Assembly: GCA_900314775.1 (NCBI GenBank)
Contig: OMWM01000004.1
Coordinates: forward strand, 1 to 64,000
Length of the DNA: 64,000 nt
From: an uncultured Eubacteriales bacterium
Lineage (GTDB): Bacteria; Bacillota; Clostridia; Lachnospirales; Lachnospiraceae
Direction of reading: 5' to 3'
This document shows, piece by piece, positions 17,836-28,075 of this stretch. Numbering within the stretch: position 1 is the stretch's first letter; the number at the start of each line of letters is the position of its first letter. The notes under the pieces were generated by a model, which did not search any database, was not told where the DNA came from, and worked only from the letters and a program-made list of their open reading frames with translations. Made by a program: the position numbers and the translations under genes.

Positions 17836-18804
17836 TTAATCATTCTCGTCATCATCATCCTTGCGGTTCAGATTGTCTGTCACACGGCGGTACAGCTCCT
17901 GTGCCGCGTTGTAGCCCATCTCCTTCTGCCGGTGATTGATGGCGGCCGCTTCTGTGATAATCGCCAGATTACGGCCCGGCCGCACCGGAATGGAATGGCA
18001 GACGATCTTGTTGCCGAGGATTTCCTCATATTCCTCAGTCAGACCGAGACGGTCGTATTCACGCTCGCGGTCCCAGTCCTCCAGCTTGATGACAAGATCA
18101 ATCTTGCGTGAATCCTCAACACTCTGCACACCGTACAGCGTCTTGACATCGATGATGCCGATGCCGCGCAGTTCGATAAAATACCGCGTGACATCCGGTG
18201 CCATGCCGATCAGCTCCTCTTCATTGAGCTTCTTGATCAGTACGACATCGTCGGAAACAAGACGGTGTCCTCTCTTGACCAGTTCGAGTGCCGCTTCGCT
18301 CTTGCCGATGCCGCTCTCGCCGGTGATCAGCACGCCCTCTCCGAAAACATCCACCAGGACGCCGTGTATGGAAATACGCGGTGCCAGCTCGATCTTCAGA
18401 TAACGGATCAGCTCCGCCATGAAAGAAGAAGTCGGCTCCTTCGTCCCCAGCACGGCCACGCCGTACTGATTGCCGAGCTTCGTGAACATATCGTTCGGTT
18501 TCTGCCCGCGGCAGAAAATCATACAGGGAATCCTGTACTCGAACATGCGGGTCGTCATCTCCCGGATGAACTCGTCCTCATGCATCTCAAGGAAGCCGTA
18601 CTCGACATTGCCGACCAGCTGAATACGGTATGGATCAAAATCCTTGAAATATCCCGCAAACTGGAGCGCCGGGCGGTTGACATCCGGCACCTTCACGTAG
18701 ATCTTCGAAGCATCGACTTCGGTGGTGAGGTTTTCAAGATGGAAACGTTCTATGATCTTGCTGAGCTTCACCTTGTATTTTAATTTTCCCTTGTCTTCGA
18801 TCAA
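17836..18804 (-). CDS. hprK: HPr kinase/phosphorylase
   Basis: A bifunctional enzyme that phosphorylates Ser46 of HPr (and Crh) when glycolytic intermediates are high, and removes the phosphate when phosphate is high. The P-loop GESGIGKSE (about 155) and the family signature ELRGIGIIDVKTLYG (about 205) are intact. An acidic, asparagine-rich tail (DDDDEND) ends the protein. Starts with TTG at 18804, GGGAGG nine bases upstream. First gene of the unit hprK-glkA-murB-rapZ-whiA-HPr-like. Confidence 0.96.
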   Translation of the reverse strand: MIEDKGKLKYKVKLSKIIERFHLENLTTEVDASKIYVKVPDVNRPALQFAGYFKDFDPYRIQLVGNVEYGFLEMHEDEFIREMTTRMFEYRIPCMIFCRGQKPNDMFTKLGNQYGVAVLGTKEPTSSFMAELIRYLKIELAPRISIHGVLVDVFGEGVLITGESGIGKSEAALELVKRGHRLVSDDVVLIKKLNEEELIGMAPDVTRYFIELRGIGIIDVKTLYGVQSVEDSRKIDLVIKLEDWDREREYDRLGLTEEYEEILGNKIVCHSIPVRPGRNLAIITEAAAINHRQKEMGYNAAQELYRRVTDNLNRKDDDDEND

Positions 18805-18852
18805 TTTACAGATCCTCCCATCGAAATGTAAAGTCCCGTTTTTTCTGTTTTG

Positions 18853-18881
18853 ATAGTATCACATAACCGGAACCGCTTCAA
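18853..18881 (-). promoter_or_regulatory. Promoter of the hprK operon
   Basis: TTGAAG (18876-18881), a 17-base spacer and TACTAT (18853-18858), with an extended-10 TG one base before. The -35 overlaps the last codons of uvrC. Confidence 0.6.
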
Positions 18882-20719
18882 TGGAAATAGTTGTAGACCG
18901 CCTCCGCGCTCTTCCTCGTCATGCCGTCTGCCTGCGCCAGCTCTTCGGCGCTGGCCGTGCGTATTTTGCTGATATCGCCGAAATGCTGCATCAGCGACCG
19001 CCGCCTTGCCGGACCGATGCCCGGAATGTCATCGAGCACCGAATGGATCTGCGCCTTACCGCGCAGGCTGCGGTGATATTCGATGGCAAAACGATGTGCC
19101 TCGTCCTGCATCCGCGTGATCAGCTTGAACAGTTCGGAATGCCGGTCAATCGGCAGTTCCTGGTTGTTGTAATACAGACCGCGCGTGTTGTGGCGGTCAT
19201 CCTTGACCATGCCGCACACAGGAATGGCAAGGCCCAGATTCTCGAGCACGCGCAGCGCCACGTTGACCTGTCCGCGGCCGCCATCCATCATGATGACATC
19301 CGGAAACTCGGCAAATTTTGCCTGCTGCGCACCTTCGCTGCGCTCCTGCAGCCCGTGCGTGAAACGGCGCGTCAGCACCTCTTCCATGCTCTTATAGTCA
19401 TCCGGTCCCTTGACCGTGCGGATTTTAAATTTCCGGTAGGCATTCCGTTTCGGCCGGCCGTCCTCGTAGACAATCATCGAGCCGACCGACTCCACACCGC
19501 TCGTATTGGAAATATCGAAGGCTTCCATTCGATGAATGCCTTCCGCGATGCCGAGCATCCCGGCCAGTTCCCGCACGGCTCCCGTCGTGCGCGCCTCCTC
19601 GAGGCGGATTTTCTCGCGGTCCTTGTTCAGCACGATCTGCGCGTTTTCATACGCCAGCTGGATCAGCTTCTCCTTCTGCCCGCGGACAGGCACGACGATC
19701 TTCACCTTGTGACCGGATGCCTGCGTGAGCCACTGCTCGATCAGCTCCTTGTCCGCCGGTTCATACTGCATCATCAGCGTACCCGGGATAAAAGGTGCCG
19801 ACGCGTAGTACTGCTGCGCAAACGCGCCGATGACAAGGCCGTCCGGTTCATTTTCCACACCGGTCACATAAAAATGCTCACGCCCGATAATTCTGCCGCT
19901 GCGGATAAAGAATACCTGCACGACGGCTTCATCCTTATCCCGCGCAAAGGCGATCAGATCGCGGTCATCCATCTCGCTGCTCGTGATTTTCTGTTTCTGG
20001 TCGATCCGCCGCACGCTCTCGATCAGATCGCGGTAGCCGGCCGCCTTCTCAAATTCCAGGCTCGCCGCGGCTTCGTTCATGCGCGCCGTCAGGTCCTCGA
20101 TCACCGGTTCGCAGTTTCCTTCCAGAAATTTCAGTGCCTCGTCCGTATGCCGTCGGTACTCCTCTTTGGAAACCCGGCCGGTGCACGGCGCCTCGCACTG
20201 TCCCATATGATAGTACAGACACGGTCTGTCCTTGCCGATATCCCGCGGCAGCTGTTTGCTGCAATTGCGTATCATGAATATTTTCTGAATCAGGTCGATC
20301 GTATCGCGGACCGACTGCGCACTCGTGAACGGGCCGAAATAGCGCGCGCCGTCTTTTTTCATCCGCCGCACGAGCAGAACGCGCGGATAATCCTCGTTCG
20401 TCGTGACCTTGATATAAGGATAGGTCTTATCGTCCTTGAGCATCGTGTTGTACTTCGGCCGATGCGTCTTGATCAGGTTGTTCTCGAGGACAAGAGCCTC
20501 CATCTCCGAATCCGTCACAATATATTCAAACCGCGCGACGTGCGCCACCATCTGCCGGATCTTCGGCGTATGATTTTTATTTTTCTGAAAATACTGACTC
20601 ACGCGGTTTTTCAGCTTCACCGCCTTGCCGACGTAGATGATGTCGTCATGCGCATCGTGCATGATATAGACGCCCGGCTTGAGCGGGAGCTTCTTTACTT
20701 CTTCCTTGATATCAAACAT
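18878..20719 (-). CDS. uvrC: Excinuclease ABC subunit C
   Basis: Makes both incisions during nucleotide excision repair. The 613-residue protein has the GIY-YIG nuclease (about 10-95, [20 protein letters not shown]), a UVR domain for UvrB contact (about 200-235), the UvrC RNase H-like nuclease (about 380-535, [18 protein letters not shown]-type segment MMDGGRGQ) and a C-terminal helix-hairpin-helix pair ([19 protein letters not shown]). GAGGAGG is 14 bases before the ATG, a little far, but there is no better start. It lies between ftsH and hprK. Confidence 0.96.
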   Translation of the reverse strand: MFDIKEEVKKLPLKPGVYIMHDAHDDIIYVGKAVKLKNRVSQYFQKNKNHTPKIRQMVAHVARFEYIVTDSEMEALVLENNLIKTHRPKYNTMLKDDKTYPYIKVTTNEDYPRVLLVRRMKKDGARYFGPFTSAQSVRDTIDLIQKIFMIRNCSKQLPRDIGKDRPCLYYHMGQCEAPCTGRVSKEEYRRHTDEALKFLEGNCEPVIEDLTARMNEAAASLEFEKAAGYRDLIESVRRIDQKQKITSSEMDDRDLIAFARDKDEAVVQVFFIRSGRIIGREHFYVTGVENEPDGLVIGAFAQQYYASAPFIPGTLMMQYEPADKELIEQWLTQASGHKVKIVVPVRGQKEKLIQLAYENAQIVLNKDREKIRLEEARTTGAVRELAGMLGIAEGIHRMEAFDISNTSGVESVGSMIVYEDGRPKRNAYRKFKIRTVKGPDDYKSMEEVLTRRFTHGLQERSEGAQQAKFAEFPDVIMMDGGRGQVNVALRVLENLGLAIPVCGMVKDDRHNTRGLYYNNQELPIDRHSELFKLITRMQDEAHRFAIEYHRSLRGKAQIHSVLDDIPGIGPARRRSLMQHFGDISKIRTASAEELAQADGMTRKSAEAVYNYFH

Positions 20720-20760
20720 ATCCGGCTTTTATGCCTCCTCATCCCGCACCGCGGGACAGC

Positions 20761-20807
20761 AAAAGCGGTACTGCTGCAAAATGAAATCCACTTTGCGTCA
20801 GCACCGC
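20761..20807 (-). terminator. Probable weak terminator of ftsH
   Basis: A nine-base stem with one G-U pair (20799-20807 with 20765-20773) and a long loop, followed by only TTTTG on the minus strand. Some read-through into uvrC is likely. Confidence 0.4.
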
Positions 20808-20827
20808 ATTGATCTTGTTTCTATGGA

Positions 20828-22891
20828 TTACTGCTCTGGCGTATCGTCATGAAAAGAAACATCTTCCCAGCCGTCTGTGCCGCCGGCCTGCGCCGCACCG
20901 TCCTCATCGGTCCGGTTCGCACCCGCTTCCGGCTCCGGCGCAGCGTCCGCCGCGTCAGATGGCACCGCATCCTGTGCTTCTTTGCCGATTTCCGGATCGG
21001 TCGTCTTCTTCCAGACGTCCTCACCTTCCACCTGCTCCAGAATCTGCATGAATTCCTTACCTGTGATGGTCTCTCTCTCAATCAGGTAGGCAGCGATTTT
21101 GTCCAGTGCCTCGCGGTGTCCGCGAAGCAGCTCCTTCGACTTCTCATAAGCCGCACGAAGCATCTTCATGACTTCCTCATCGATCTGTGAAGCTGTCTCC
21201 TCACCGCAGTTGAGCACGTTCCTGCCGCCCAGATACTGATCCTCGACCGTCGAAAGACTCATCAGGCCGAATTTATCCGACATGCCGTACTGCGTGATCA
21301 TCGCCTTGGCAATATTGGTTGCCCGCTCGATATCATTGGAAGCACCTGTCGTGATGCTGTCGAAAACAAGCTCCTCAGCCGCGCGGCCGCCCAGCAGCGT
21401 GACAAGTTCTGTCTCGAGATCTTCCTTGCTCATCAGGTACTTCTCTTCTTCAGGCACCTGCATGGTATAGCCGAGCGCACCCATGGTACGCGGTACAATC
21501 GTGATCTTCTGCACCGGTTCGGAATGCTTCTGCAGCGCAGCCGTCAGGGCATGGCCGACCTCATGATAGGAAACGATCCGGCGCTCCTGCGCGCTCAGAA
21601 CACGGTCCTTCTTCTCCTTACCGGCGATAACCACCTCGACGGATTCGAAAAGATCCTTCTGGGAAACCGCGTTCCTGCCGTTCCGAACTGCCATCAGTGC
21701 AGCTTCGTTGATAATGTTGGCAAGATCAGAACCGACCGCCCCGCTCGTCGCCAGCGCGATCTCCTTGAAATCAACGGTTTCATCCATATTGACATTCTTG
21801 GCGTGTACCTTGAGGATATCGATACGTCCTTTCAGGTCAGGACGCTCCACGACAATTCTCCGGTCAAAACGGCCCGGACGCAGCAGCGCCTTATCGAGAA
21901 TCTCCGGACGGTTGGTTGCGCCCAGAATAATGATTCCCTTGGAAGGGTCGAAACCATCCATCTCCGCCAGCAGCTGATTCAGTGTCTGCTCACGCTCGTC
22001 GTTGCCGCCGTAGCGGGAATCACGGCTCTTGCCGATCGCATCCAGCTCATCGATGAAAATGATACATGGTGCATTCTGCGAAGCCTGCTTGAACAGGTCG
22101 CGGACACGGGAAGCACCGACGCCGACGAACATCTCGACGAAATCAGAACCGGAAAGGCTGAAAAACGGTACATGCGCCTCGCCGGCCACCGCTCTGGCAA
22201 GCAGCGTCTTGCCGGTGCCCGGAGGTCCTACCAGCAATGCGCCCTTCGGCAGCTTCGCGCCGATCTTCGTGTAGCGCTCCGGATGATGAAGGAAATCAAC
22301 AATCTCGGAGAGCGATTCCTTCGCCTCATCCTCTCCGGCCACATCGGCAAAGGTCACGCCGGTTGCCTTCTGCACATACATCTTGGCATTGCTCTTGCCG
22401 ACGCCCATCACGCCGCTGCCGCCGCCGTTCTTCATCGCATAGCGGTAAAGCAGCATCATCACGACAACCATCGCGACAATCGGCAGAACGAAGGAGAAGA
22501 TCGCCGACCAGACATAGCTCGACGCCTCCGTGATCTTCTGGGTGTATTCGACATTGTGGTCATCCAGCAGCTGATAGAGCCGGTCGTCCTGAATATACCC
22601 CGTATAATAGGAAACTGTATCACTGTTCTTCTTCGGTGTGATATTGATCCGGTCATTGTCAAATTCGACGGATTTGACCTCGTTGTCTTCCACCTGCTGC
22701 AGAAATTCCGAGTACGAAATCTCTTTCTCATCGCGCATCGCGGTGGACTGACTCATCATCTGAATCAGCAGGACAATCGTGAAGGCAATCACAATCATCA
22801 CCATCAGATTGTTCCTGTTCATATTATCTCTGCCCCGGTCTCCGCCTGGCTTGCCTCCGCCGGGGTCTCTGTTGTAATTGTTATTATCCAT
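20828..22891 (-). CDS. ftsH: ATP-dependent zinc metalloprotease FtsH
   Basis: A membrane-anchored AAA+ protease that degrades unstable and misassembled proteins. From ATG 22891 it is 687 residues: a short cytosolic tail, TM1 (about 28-46), an extracytoplasmic domain, TM2 (about 130-150), the AAA module (Walker A GPPGTGKT, Walker [12 protein letters not shown], second-region-of-homology GATNRP and RPGRFDR) and a zinc protease domain with HEVGH. The C-terminal ~50 residues are acidic and alanine-rich. AGGAGG lies just before ATG 22891; an upstream reading to 22993 crosses the promoter and is not used. Confidence 0.96.
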   Translation of the reverse strand: MDNNNYNRDPGGGKPGGDRGRDNMNRNNLMVMIVIAFTIVLLIQMMSQSTAMRDEKEISYSEFLQQVEDNEVKSVEFDNDRINITPKKNSDTVSYYTGYIQDDRLYQLLDDHNVEYTQKITEASSYVWSAIFSFVLPIVAMVVVMMLLYRYAMKNGGGSGVMGVGKSNAKMYVQKATGVTFADVAGEDEAKESLSEIVDFLHHPERYTKIGAKLPKGALLVGPPGTGKTLLARAVAGEAHVPFFSLSGSDFVEMFVGVGASRVRDLFKQASQNAPCIIFIDELDAIGKSRDSRYGGNDEREQTLNQLLAEMDGFDPSKGIIILGATNRPEILDKALLRPGRFDRRIVVERPDLKGRIDILKVHAKNVNMDETVDFKEIALATSGAVGSDLANIINEAALMAVRNGRNAVSQKDLFESVEVVIAGKEKKDRVLSAQERRIVSYHEVGHALTAALQKHSEPVQKITIVPRTMGALGYTMQVPEEEKYLMSKEDLETELVTLLGGRAAEELVFDSITTGASNDIERATNIAKAMITQYGMSDKFGLMSLSTVEDQYLGGRNVLNCGEETASQIDEEVMKMLRAAYEKSKELLRGHREALDKIAAYLIERETITGKEFMQILEQVEGEDVWKKTTDPEIGKEAQDAVPSDAADAAPEPEAGANRTDEDGAAQAGGTDGWEDVSFHDDTPEQ

Positions 22892-22945
22892 ATATCCTCC
22901 TGAACCGGCATCGCCGGTGTATTCAATCTGCACTGTGTCTACGTT

Positions 22946-22974
22946 ATTATACGAGAACTTGATTTTATATTCAA
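22946..22974 (-). promoter_or_regulatory. Promoter of ftsH
   Basis: TTGAAT (22969-22974), a 17-base spacer and a perfect TATAAT (22946-22951). A small ACCGGC/GCCGGT hairpin lies in the leader, just before the ribosome site. Confidence 0.75.
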
Positions 22975-23299
22975 TACTTACAGAGAAGCTCATTTTATTA
23001 TTTTTTTCTAAATATTCTTATTGTGGAATTAATTTCCGCCGGCTTTTTATGCATTTCTGCTGTATTTTCGCTTATCCGGCGCCGCACCTGACCGCTGCAT
23101 GAAGAGTAAATTAAGCGTGCTTTATCTGCGGAAACGTGATATTATGAATCAATAGATACAAAAAGACTTTCATGGTCTTTGCGGCAGATATTTCCATTTT
23201 CGTGTCAGACGCGGCCATCCCGCCGCCCGTGCAGGTACGGTTTCGGGAACGGCTTTCCTGGCACTGCAGTTCACGTCAGTTTCTCATAAGGAGGGTTAT
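22975..23299. other. Divergent intergenic region ftsH/pyrG
   Basis: No gene is evident. Besides the ftsH promoter, I see only a weak plus-strand extended -10 (TGATATTAT, 23138-23145) and a six-base hairpin (AAAGAC / GTCTTT) near 23165-23180 that could belong to the pyrG leader. I do not see a convincing pyrG attenuator. Confidence 0.5.
23138..23145 (+). promoter_or_regulatory. Weak candidate promoter for pyrG
   Basis: Extended -10 TGATATTAT without a good -35 hexamer, about 155 bases upstream of pyrG. This is only a suggestion. Confidence 0.3.
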
Positions 23300-24916
23300 A
23301 TGGCAGTAAAATACATTTTCGTAACCGGCGGCGTCGTTTCCGGACTTGGCAAGGGCATCACGGCTTCTTCTCTCGGACGTCTTCTGAAGGCACGCGGTTA
23401 TTTCGTTACCATGCAGAAGTTTGATCCGTATCTCAATGTCGACCCTGGTACGATGAATCCATATCAGCACGGCGAAGTGTACGTTACCGATGACGGAACG
23501 GAAACCGATCTCGACCTCGGACACTATGAACGTTTCGTTGACTGCACGCTGAGCAGTCTTTCCAATACAACAAGCGGCAAGGTTTACTGGGACGTACTCA
23601 ACTGTGAGCGCCGCGGTGATTTCGGCGGCAATACCGTTCAGGTAATTCCGCACATCACAAATGCAATCAAAAACCGTTTCTATAAGAATCCGGACGCGAA
23701 GGACACGGAGATCGCCATCATCGAAGTCGGCGGTACCGTCGGCGATATCGAGAGCCAGCCGTTTCTCGAGGCCATCCGTCAGTTCATGAATGATGTCGGC
23801 CATGAGAACTGCATGCTCGTGCATGTCACGCTGATTCCGTATCTGAAGTCTTCAGGCGAGCTGAAGACAAAGCCGACGCAGAATACCGTCAAGGATCTGC
23901 AGGGACTCGGTCTGCGGCCGGACATCATCGTATGCCGTTCCGAGATGCCTTTAACCGAAGGCATCAAGAACAAGATCTCCCTCTTCTGCAACGTGCCGGT
24001 GGAGAATGTTATTGAGAATCTCAATGTCGATGTCCTCTACGAAGCACCGCTTGCCCTGGAGAAGGAGCACATCGCGCAGGTTGCCTGCAAGTGCCTCGGC
24101 ATTCCTTGTCCGGAGCCGGACCTGCACGACTGGGAAGCGATGGTCGATGCAGCCAAGCACCCGACCCGCGAGGTGCGGATCGCTCTCGTCGGCAAGTACA
24201 TCCAGCTGCATGATGCTTACCTCAGCGTTGTCGAAGCGCTCAAGCACGGCGGCTTTGCCCACAATGCGGCGATCAAAATCAAATGGATCGATTCCGAGAC
24301 GGTCACAGCGGACAATGTCGATAAGATTCTCGGCGACGTCGACGGCATCCTCGTACCGGGCGGCTTCGGCAGCCGCGGCGTTGAGGGCAAGATCTGCGCC
24401 ATCAACTACGCACGTACGCACAAAGTGCCTTATCTCGGCCTCTGCCTTGGCCTGCAGATGGCCATCATCGAATTCGCGCGCAACGTTCTCGGCTATGAGG
24501 ACGCCAACAGTGCCGAATTTGATATGAATACGACACATCCGGTAATTCATATCATGCCGGATCAGTACGGCGTGACGGATCTCGGCGGAACGCTCCGCCT
24601 CGGCGCATACAAGTGCATCCTCGACAAGGATTCGATCTCCTATCAGCTCTACGGCACGACAGAGATCGAGGAACGCCACAGACATCGCTACGAGGTCAAC
24701 AACGACTACCGCGACGAACTCACCTCGCACGGCATGAAGCTCGTCGGCAAATCACCGGACGGTCGTATCGTCGAGATGGTCGAACTCAAGGATCATCCGT
24801 GGTTCGTTGCCACCCAGGCTCATCCGGAATTCAAGTCCAGACCGAACAAGCCGCATCCTCTTTTCCGCGGTTTCATCGGCGCGGCACTGGACTATCAGGA
24901 CAGTCATAAACAGTAA
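23300..24916 (+). CDS. pyrG: CTP synthase
   Basis: Converts UTP to CTP using ATP and glutamine. The 538-residue protein has the amidoligase half ([23 protein letters not shown] at the N-terminus, [21 protein letters not shown]) and the C-terminal glutamine amidotransferase (about 290-535: PGGFGSRG oxyanion strand, nucleophile cysteine in GLCLGLQMA, and the HPEF histidine and glutamate in [16 protein letters not shown] [10 protein letters not shown]). AAGGAGG lies five bases before the ATG. It is a single-gene unit ending at a strong terminator. Confidence 0.97.
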   Translation: MAVKYIFVTGGVVSGLGKGITASSLGRLLKARGYFVTMQKFDPYLNVDPGTMNPYQHGEVYVTDDGTETDLDLGHYERFVDCTLSSLSNTTSGKVYWDVLNCERRGDFGGNTVQVIPHITNAIKNRFYKNPDAKDTEIAIIEVGGTVGDIESQPFLEAIRQFMNDVGHENCMLVHVTLIPYLKSSGELKTKPTQNTVKDLQGLGLRPDIIVCRSEMPLTEGIKNKISLFCNVPVENVIENLNVDVLYEAPLALEKEHIAQVACKCLGIPCPEPDLHDWEAMVDAAKHPTREVRIALVGKYIQLHDAYLSVVEALKHGGFAHNAAIKIKWIDSETVTADNVDKILGDVDGILVPGGFGSRGVEGKICAINYARTHKVPYLGLCLGLQMAIIEFARNVLGYEDANSAEFDMNTTHPVIHIMPDQYGVTDLGGTLRLGAYKCILDKDSISYQLYGTTEIEERHRHRYEVNNDYRDELTSHGMKLVGKSPDGRIVEMVELKDHPWFVATQAHPEFKSRPNKPHPLFRGFIGAALDYQDSHKQ

Positions 24917-24940
24917 AGTATAACAAATAATTAACAGAGT

Positions 24941-24987
24941 GACCGGCATCCGGGCGCAGAATTGCCCGATGCCGGTCGAACTTTTTT
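24941..24987 (+). terminator. Terminator of pyrG
   Basis: Inverted repeat GACCGGCATC-CGGGC / GCCCG-ATGCCGGTC followed by T6 on the plus strand. Confidence 0.88.
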
Positions 24988-25019
24988 CAGAACATTCATG
25001 CGATTACTATGAATATTTA

Positions 25020-25048
25020 TTGTCATGCCCTTATTTATATGTTAATAT
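25020..25048 (+). promoter_or_regulatory. Promoter of the CoA-transferase gene
   Basis: TTGTCA (25020-25025), a 17-base spacer and TAATAT (25043-25048) with an extended-10 TG. The AT-rich leader of about 60 bases ends in AAGGAG seven bases before the ATG. Confidence 0.65.
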
Positions 25049-25113
25049 TTAAATATCTTCAGGTAATAAAGATTGTTTAATTATTGTCAATGTTTTAGAA
25101 AAGGAGTGTAAAG

Positions 25114-26466
25114 ATGAGCTACTATACCGATTTATACAGGCAGAAGCTTACAACAGCTGATGAAGCTGTTAAGGACGTAAAGTCCAACGACAGAATCGAT
25201 ATCGGTTTCAATGTCGGAACCGTACATGATCTCGATGCTGCACTTGCAAGAAAGATTGTCAATGACGATCTTCATAATGTCATGATCCGTGATGCCATCC
25301 TCGTTGAGATGCCGGAACTCTACAAGATTCCGAATGCCAAGGATCACATTGTTGTTAATTCATGGTTCTACTCTCCGGCTGACCGTGCTGTAATGGATAA
25401 GGGATTCATTATCAACACTCCTGAGCGTTTCTCCGAAATCCCGCGTTATATTTCCGAGAACACCGGTACATATGACTATGCAATGTGCATGGTAGGTCCG
25501 ATGGATGAGCACGGCTGCTTCAACTTCGGTCCGTCCGCAGCTTTCGCTTACGCTGCAACCCACAATGCAAAGCACGTCATCGTCGAAGTTAATGACAAGC
25601 TTCCTAACTGCCTCGGCGGCTGGGACAACTACATCAGCATCGACGAGGTTGATGCCGTAGTTGAGATGCAGGATCCGTATGTAAGATGCCTGCCGCCTTC
25701 AAAGCCGGCTACAGAAGTCGACAAGATCATCGCCAACAAGATCGTTGAGCAGATCCCGAACGGTGCATGTCTCCAGCTTGGTATCGGCGGTATGCCGAAC
25801 ACCGTAGGTGCTCTGCTTGCTGATTCCGATCTCAAGGATCTTGGTGTTCACACCGAGATGTACGTAGATGCTTTCGTCAAGCTCGCTGAGAAAGGTATCA
25901 TCACCAACAGAAAGAAGACACTGAATCCGGGACGTCAGGTATACGGCTTCGCTTCCGGTTCTCAGTTCATGTTCGACTACATCGACAACAACCCGCAGTG
26001 CATGATCGCACCGATCGACTATGTCAACGATGCCTTCGTCATTGCACAGCATGACAACATGATGTCCATCAACAACATCGTTGATATCGACTTCTTCGGT
26101 CAGGTCAACGGTGAGTCCAGCGGTATCCGTCAGATCTCCGGTTCAGGCGGACAGCTCGACTATGTTCTTGGTGCTTACCTGTCCAAGGGCGGTAAGAGCT
26201 TCCTTTGCTGCTCTTCTACCTTCAAAGATAAGAAGGGTGTTATGCACTCCCGTATTGTACCTACTCTCAAGCCAGGTTCAACCTGCACTGACTGCCGTGC
26301 GAATACACAGTATGTTGTTACCGAGTATGGTATGGTTAACCTCAAGGGTGCTTCTCTGTGCGAACGTGCAGAGCGCCTGATCAGCATCGCTCATCCGGAT
26401 TTCCGTGATGAACTCATCAAAGAAGCGGATAAGATGGGTCTCTGGAGACCAAGCAACCGCAGATAA
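25114..26466 (+). CDS. Acyl-CoA:acetate CoA-transferase, butyryl-/4-hydroxybutyrate-type
   Basis: Moves CoA between an acyl-CoA and acetate; family members make butyrate from butyryl-CoA or activate 4-hydroxybutyrate. The 450-residue protein belongs to the acetyl-CoA hydrolase/transferase family: QLGIGGMPNTVG, a glutamate at about 248 in HTEMYVDAF (the position of the catalytic Glu in the 4-hydroxybutyrate enzyme), GQVNGESSG, and SGSGGQLDYVLGAYLSKGGKS, close to the GGQxDFxxGA motif of butyrate producers. The C-terminal half matches butyryl-CoA:acetate transferases better than the N-terminal half does, so the substrate is open. Codons are noticeably different from its neighbours (many GGT, CTT, AAC, GTA), together with a strong promoter and ribosome site: signs of high expression. 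Confidence 0.88.
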   Translation: MSYYTDLYRQKLTTADEAVKDVKSNDRIDIGFNVGTVHDLDAALARKIVNDDLHNVMIRDAILVEMPELYKIPNAKDHIVVNSWFYSPADRAVMDKGFIINTPERFSEIPRYISENTGTYDYAMCMVGPMDEHGCFNFGPSAAFAYAATHNAKHVIVEVNDKLPNCLGGWDNYISIDEVDAVVEMQDPYVRCLPPSKPATEVDKIIANKIVEQIPNGACLQLGIGGMPNTVGALLADSDLKDLGVHTEMYVDAFVKLAEKGIITNRKKTLNPGRQVYGFASGSQFMFDYIDNNPQCMIAPIDYVNDAFVIAQHDNMMSINNIVDIDFFGQVNGESSGIRQISGSGGQLDYVLGAYLSKGGKSFLCCSSTFKDKKGVMHSRIVPTLKPGSTCTDCRANTQYVVTEYGMVNLKGASLCERAERLISIAHPDFRDELIKEADKMGLWRPSNRR

Positions 26467-26481
26467 TATTTGCCATAAGAT

Positions 26482-26519
26482 TACGGCTGTTCCTTATCAT
26501 AAGGAACAGCCGTTTTTTT
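26482..26519 (+). terminator. Terminator of the CoA-transferase gene
   Basis: Stem ACGGCTGTTCCTT / AAGGAACAGCCGT with loop ATCAT, followed by T7 on the plus strand. The opposite strand has no T-run. Confidence 0.92.
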
Positions 26520-27586
26520 CATGCGCTGATCTGCGGCGCCGCCGCATCCAGCCTCCCGATCGCCCAGGCGATCATTTCTCTGACCATCTCATCTTCTTCT
26601 GTTTTCTCCGCCCTGTGCAGCGCCGGCAGATATTTCGGGTCGCCGCTGTTGCCCATGACCAGCGCCGCATTCCTGCGGAAATACCGGTAATCGTGAATAT
26701 AGTTGAACATGATCGGCTGTACGGTCTCCCGGTAATAATCGTCATCGAGGAAAAGCAGCTTTTCCGGGTCAAATTTCTCCGCAATCATCTCCAGCAGCGG
26801 ATCCTTCCTTCCGTGCACCTTCATATCCTCAAGTGCCGCCTTGTTGCGCGGGCAGACCTCCTGGCAGATATCACAGCCATGGAAATGCATGCCGATGGCC
26901 GGCCTGATCTCCTCCGGAATCACCGGGGAAACGCCCTTTTCGTCCTGTCTGAACCAGTTGTTGAAACCGACGCAGCGCTGCGGATGCAGGTGAAAAGGTT
27001 CGGCAATGGCCTGCGTCGGACAGGCATCGAGGCAGAGCCGGCAGCCCTCGGGACAGCCGTTAAAGCGGATCGGCTTATCCGGCGCAAGGTCCGCATCCGT
27101 CACAATCGAGCTCAGGATGATGAAGGAGCCGTACCGGCCGGCATAGGCAAAATTATTTCTTCCATAAGTGATGGTCCCGGCCCTGCGCCCGACGCTTCTG
27201 TCCGGCAGAACCGCCTCTTCATAAATCCGGATGCCAAGACTTTTGATATAGTCCTTCAGCAGCTGCAGCCGGGCGCCGTTAATATTGGTCACAGGCGGTC
27301 CGTAGCACCTGCCGAGATAGGCGCGGCCGATATAAGGCAGCAGCTTTTCCGGATAATGGATGCCGGAATAGCTGTATACTACGGAAATAATCGACTTTGC
27401 CCCGGGATACCTCTCCTGCAGATGCGTATTCTGCACAATCTGCCGCTTATCGTGCATCAGGAATTCATAATCCGGTCTGGACGTCACATCCTGAAAATAT
27501 TCCGGAAAATCATCGGCCGATGCGACACCGGCGCGTACATAACCGAGTTCGAGTGCTTTCTGCAAAATTGCTGCTTTCTGATCCAT
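26519..27586 (-). CDS. QueG-like double 4Fe-4S protein (COG1600), divergent epoxyqueuosine-reductase homologue
   Basis: A 355-residue cytosolic protein related to the B12- and iron-sulfur-dependent epoxyqueuosine reductase QueG. Two ferredoxin-type clusters are clear: CPEGCRLCLDACP (178-190, with a later C205) and CDICQEVCP (238-246). A HEAT-like tail (GDPKYLPALHR, MVREMIAWAIGRL) follows as in QueG. The AGLGWIGKN-type segment of true QueG reads AGTITYGRNN (136-145), so this may be a paralogue with another substrate. GGAG lies just before ATG 27586. The promoter region carries a palindrome almost the same as the one at the marR gene next door. Confidence 0.75.
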   Translation of the reverse strand: MDQKAAILQKALELGYVRAGVASADDFPEYFQDVTSRPDYEFLMHDKRQIVQNTHLQERYPGAKSIISVVYSYSGIHYPEKLLPYIGRAYLGRCYGPPVTNINGARLQLLKDYIKSLGIRIYEEAVLPDRSVGRRAGTITYGRNNFAYAGRYGSFIILSSIVTDADLAPDKPIRFNGCPEGCRLCLDACPTQAIAEPFHLHPQRCVGFNNWFRQDEKGVSPVIPEEIRPAIGMHFHGCDICQEVCPRNKAALEDMKVHGRKDPLLEMIAEKFDPEKLLFLDDDYYRETVQPIMFNYIHDYRYFRRNAALVMGNSGDPKYLPALHRAEKTEEDEMVREMIAWAIGRLDAAAPQISA

Positions 27587-27613
27587 GATACTCCTTTCTG
27601 TGACCTCTTTATC

Positions 27614-27629
27614 TGTGTATATGCACACA
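27614..27629 (-). promoter_or_regulatory. Probable MarR operator upstream of the QueG-like gene
   Basis: Near-palindrome TGTGTATATGCACACA in the context ATC-N16-TA. The same context and half-sites occur at the marR promoter (28076-28089). Confidence 0.6.
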
Positions 27630-27655
27630 TAAGGGTATGAAAAACAGTCTGTTCC

Positions 27656-28060
27656 TCACAGCCTGTTTAAAACCGCAAGGACCTGCTCGATGCTGTCCCT
27701 GCCTGCCTTCTCCTCAATCTCTTCCTGCGCCTGCTGCCAGAGCGGCATCGCCTGCGCCAGCAGACTCTTCCCGTCCGGCGTCAGCTGCAGAATCCTGCTT
27801 CGTTCCTTTTTGCCGGACACATCCTCGATCAGCCCCCGCTCTTCCAGCGGCCGGAGCATGCGAACCAGCGATGTCCGTTCCAGATCCGTCTTCTGCGACA
27901 GATCGCTGAGACTGCACTTTCCGAGCCGGTCTGTATTGCGCAGAATGGAAAACTGGCTGATAGTAAGCTGCACAGGTTCGAGCGCCCGGTCGTACAGCGC
28001 CATCAGGCGGCGGGAGGCTTTACGTATGCTGATGCAGTAACATGGCATATCCTTCTTCAT
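27656..28060 (-). CDS. MarR-family transcriptional regulator
   Basis: A 134-residue winged-helix repressor: dimerisation helices at both ends and HTH in the middle (QFSILRNTDRLGKCSLSDLS, KTDLERTSLVRMLRPLEERG, wing DVSGKKERSRILQLT). Several cysteines near the N-terminus (MPCYCIS) could make it redox-responsive, but this is only a thought. AAGGAGG lies five bases before ATG 28060. It probably represses itself and the downstream QueG-like gene through the shared TGTGTATA palindromes. Confidence 0.9.
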   Translation of the reverse strand: MKKDMPCYCISIRKASRRLMALYDRALEPVQLTISQFSILRNTDRLGKCSLSDLSQKTDLERTSLVRMLRPLEERGLIEDVSGKKERSRILQLTPDGKSLLAQAMPLWQQAQEEIEEKAGRDSIEQVLAVLNRL

Positions 28061-28075
28061 TGCGTCCTCCTTATC

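Noticed and set aside
18881..20812. A 643-codon plus-strand gene opposite uvrC
   Set aside because: It is the mirror of uvrC codon bias in a GC-rich gene; no recognisable domain and no ribosome site. The same holds for the long plus-strand frame opposite dnaE (10864-13068).
22892..22993. Longer N-terminus for FtsH
   Set aside because: It would overlap the -10 promoter element and ignore the AGGAGG before ATG 22891.
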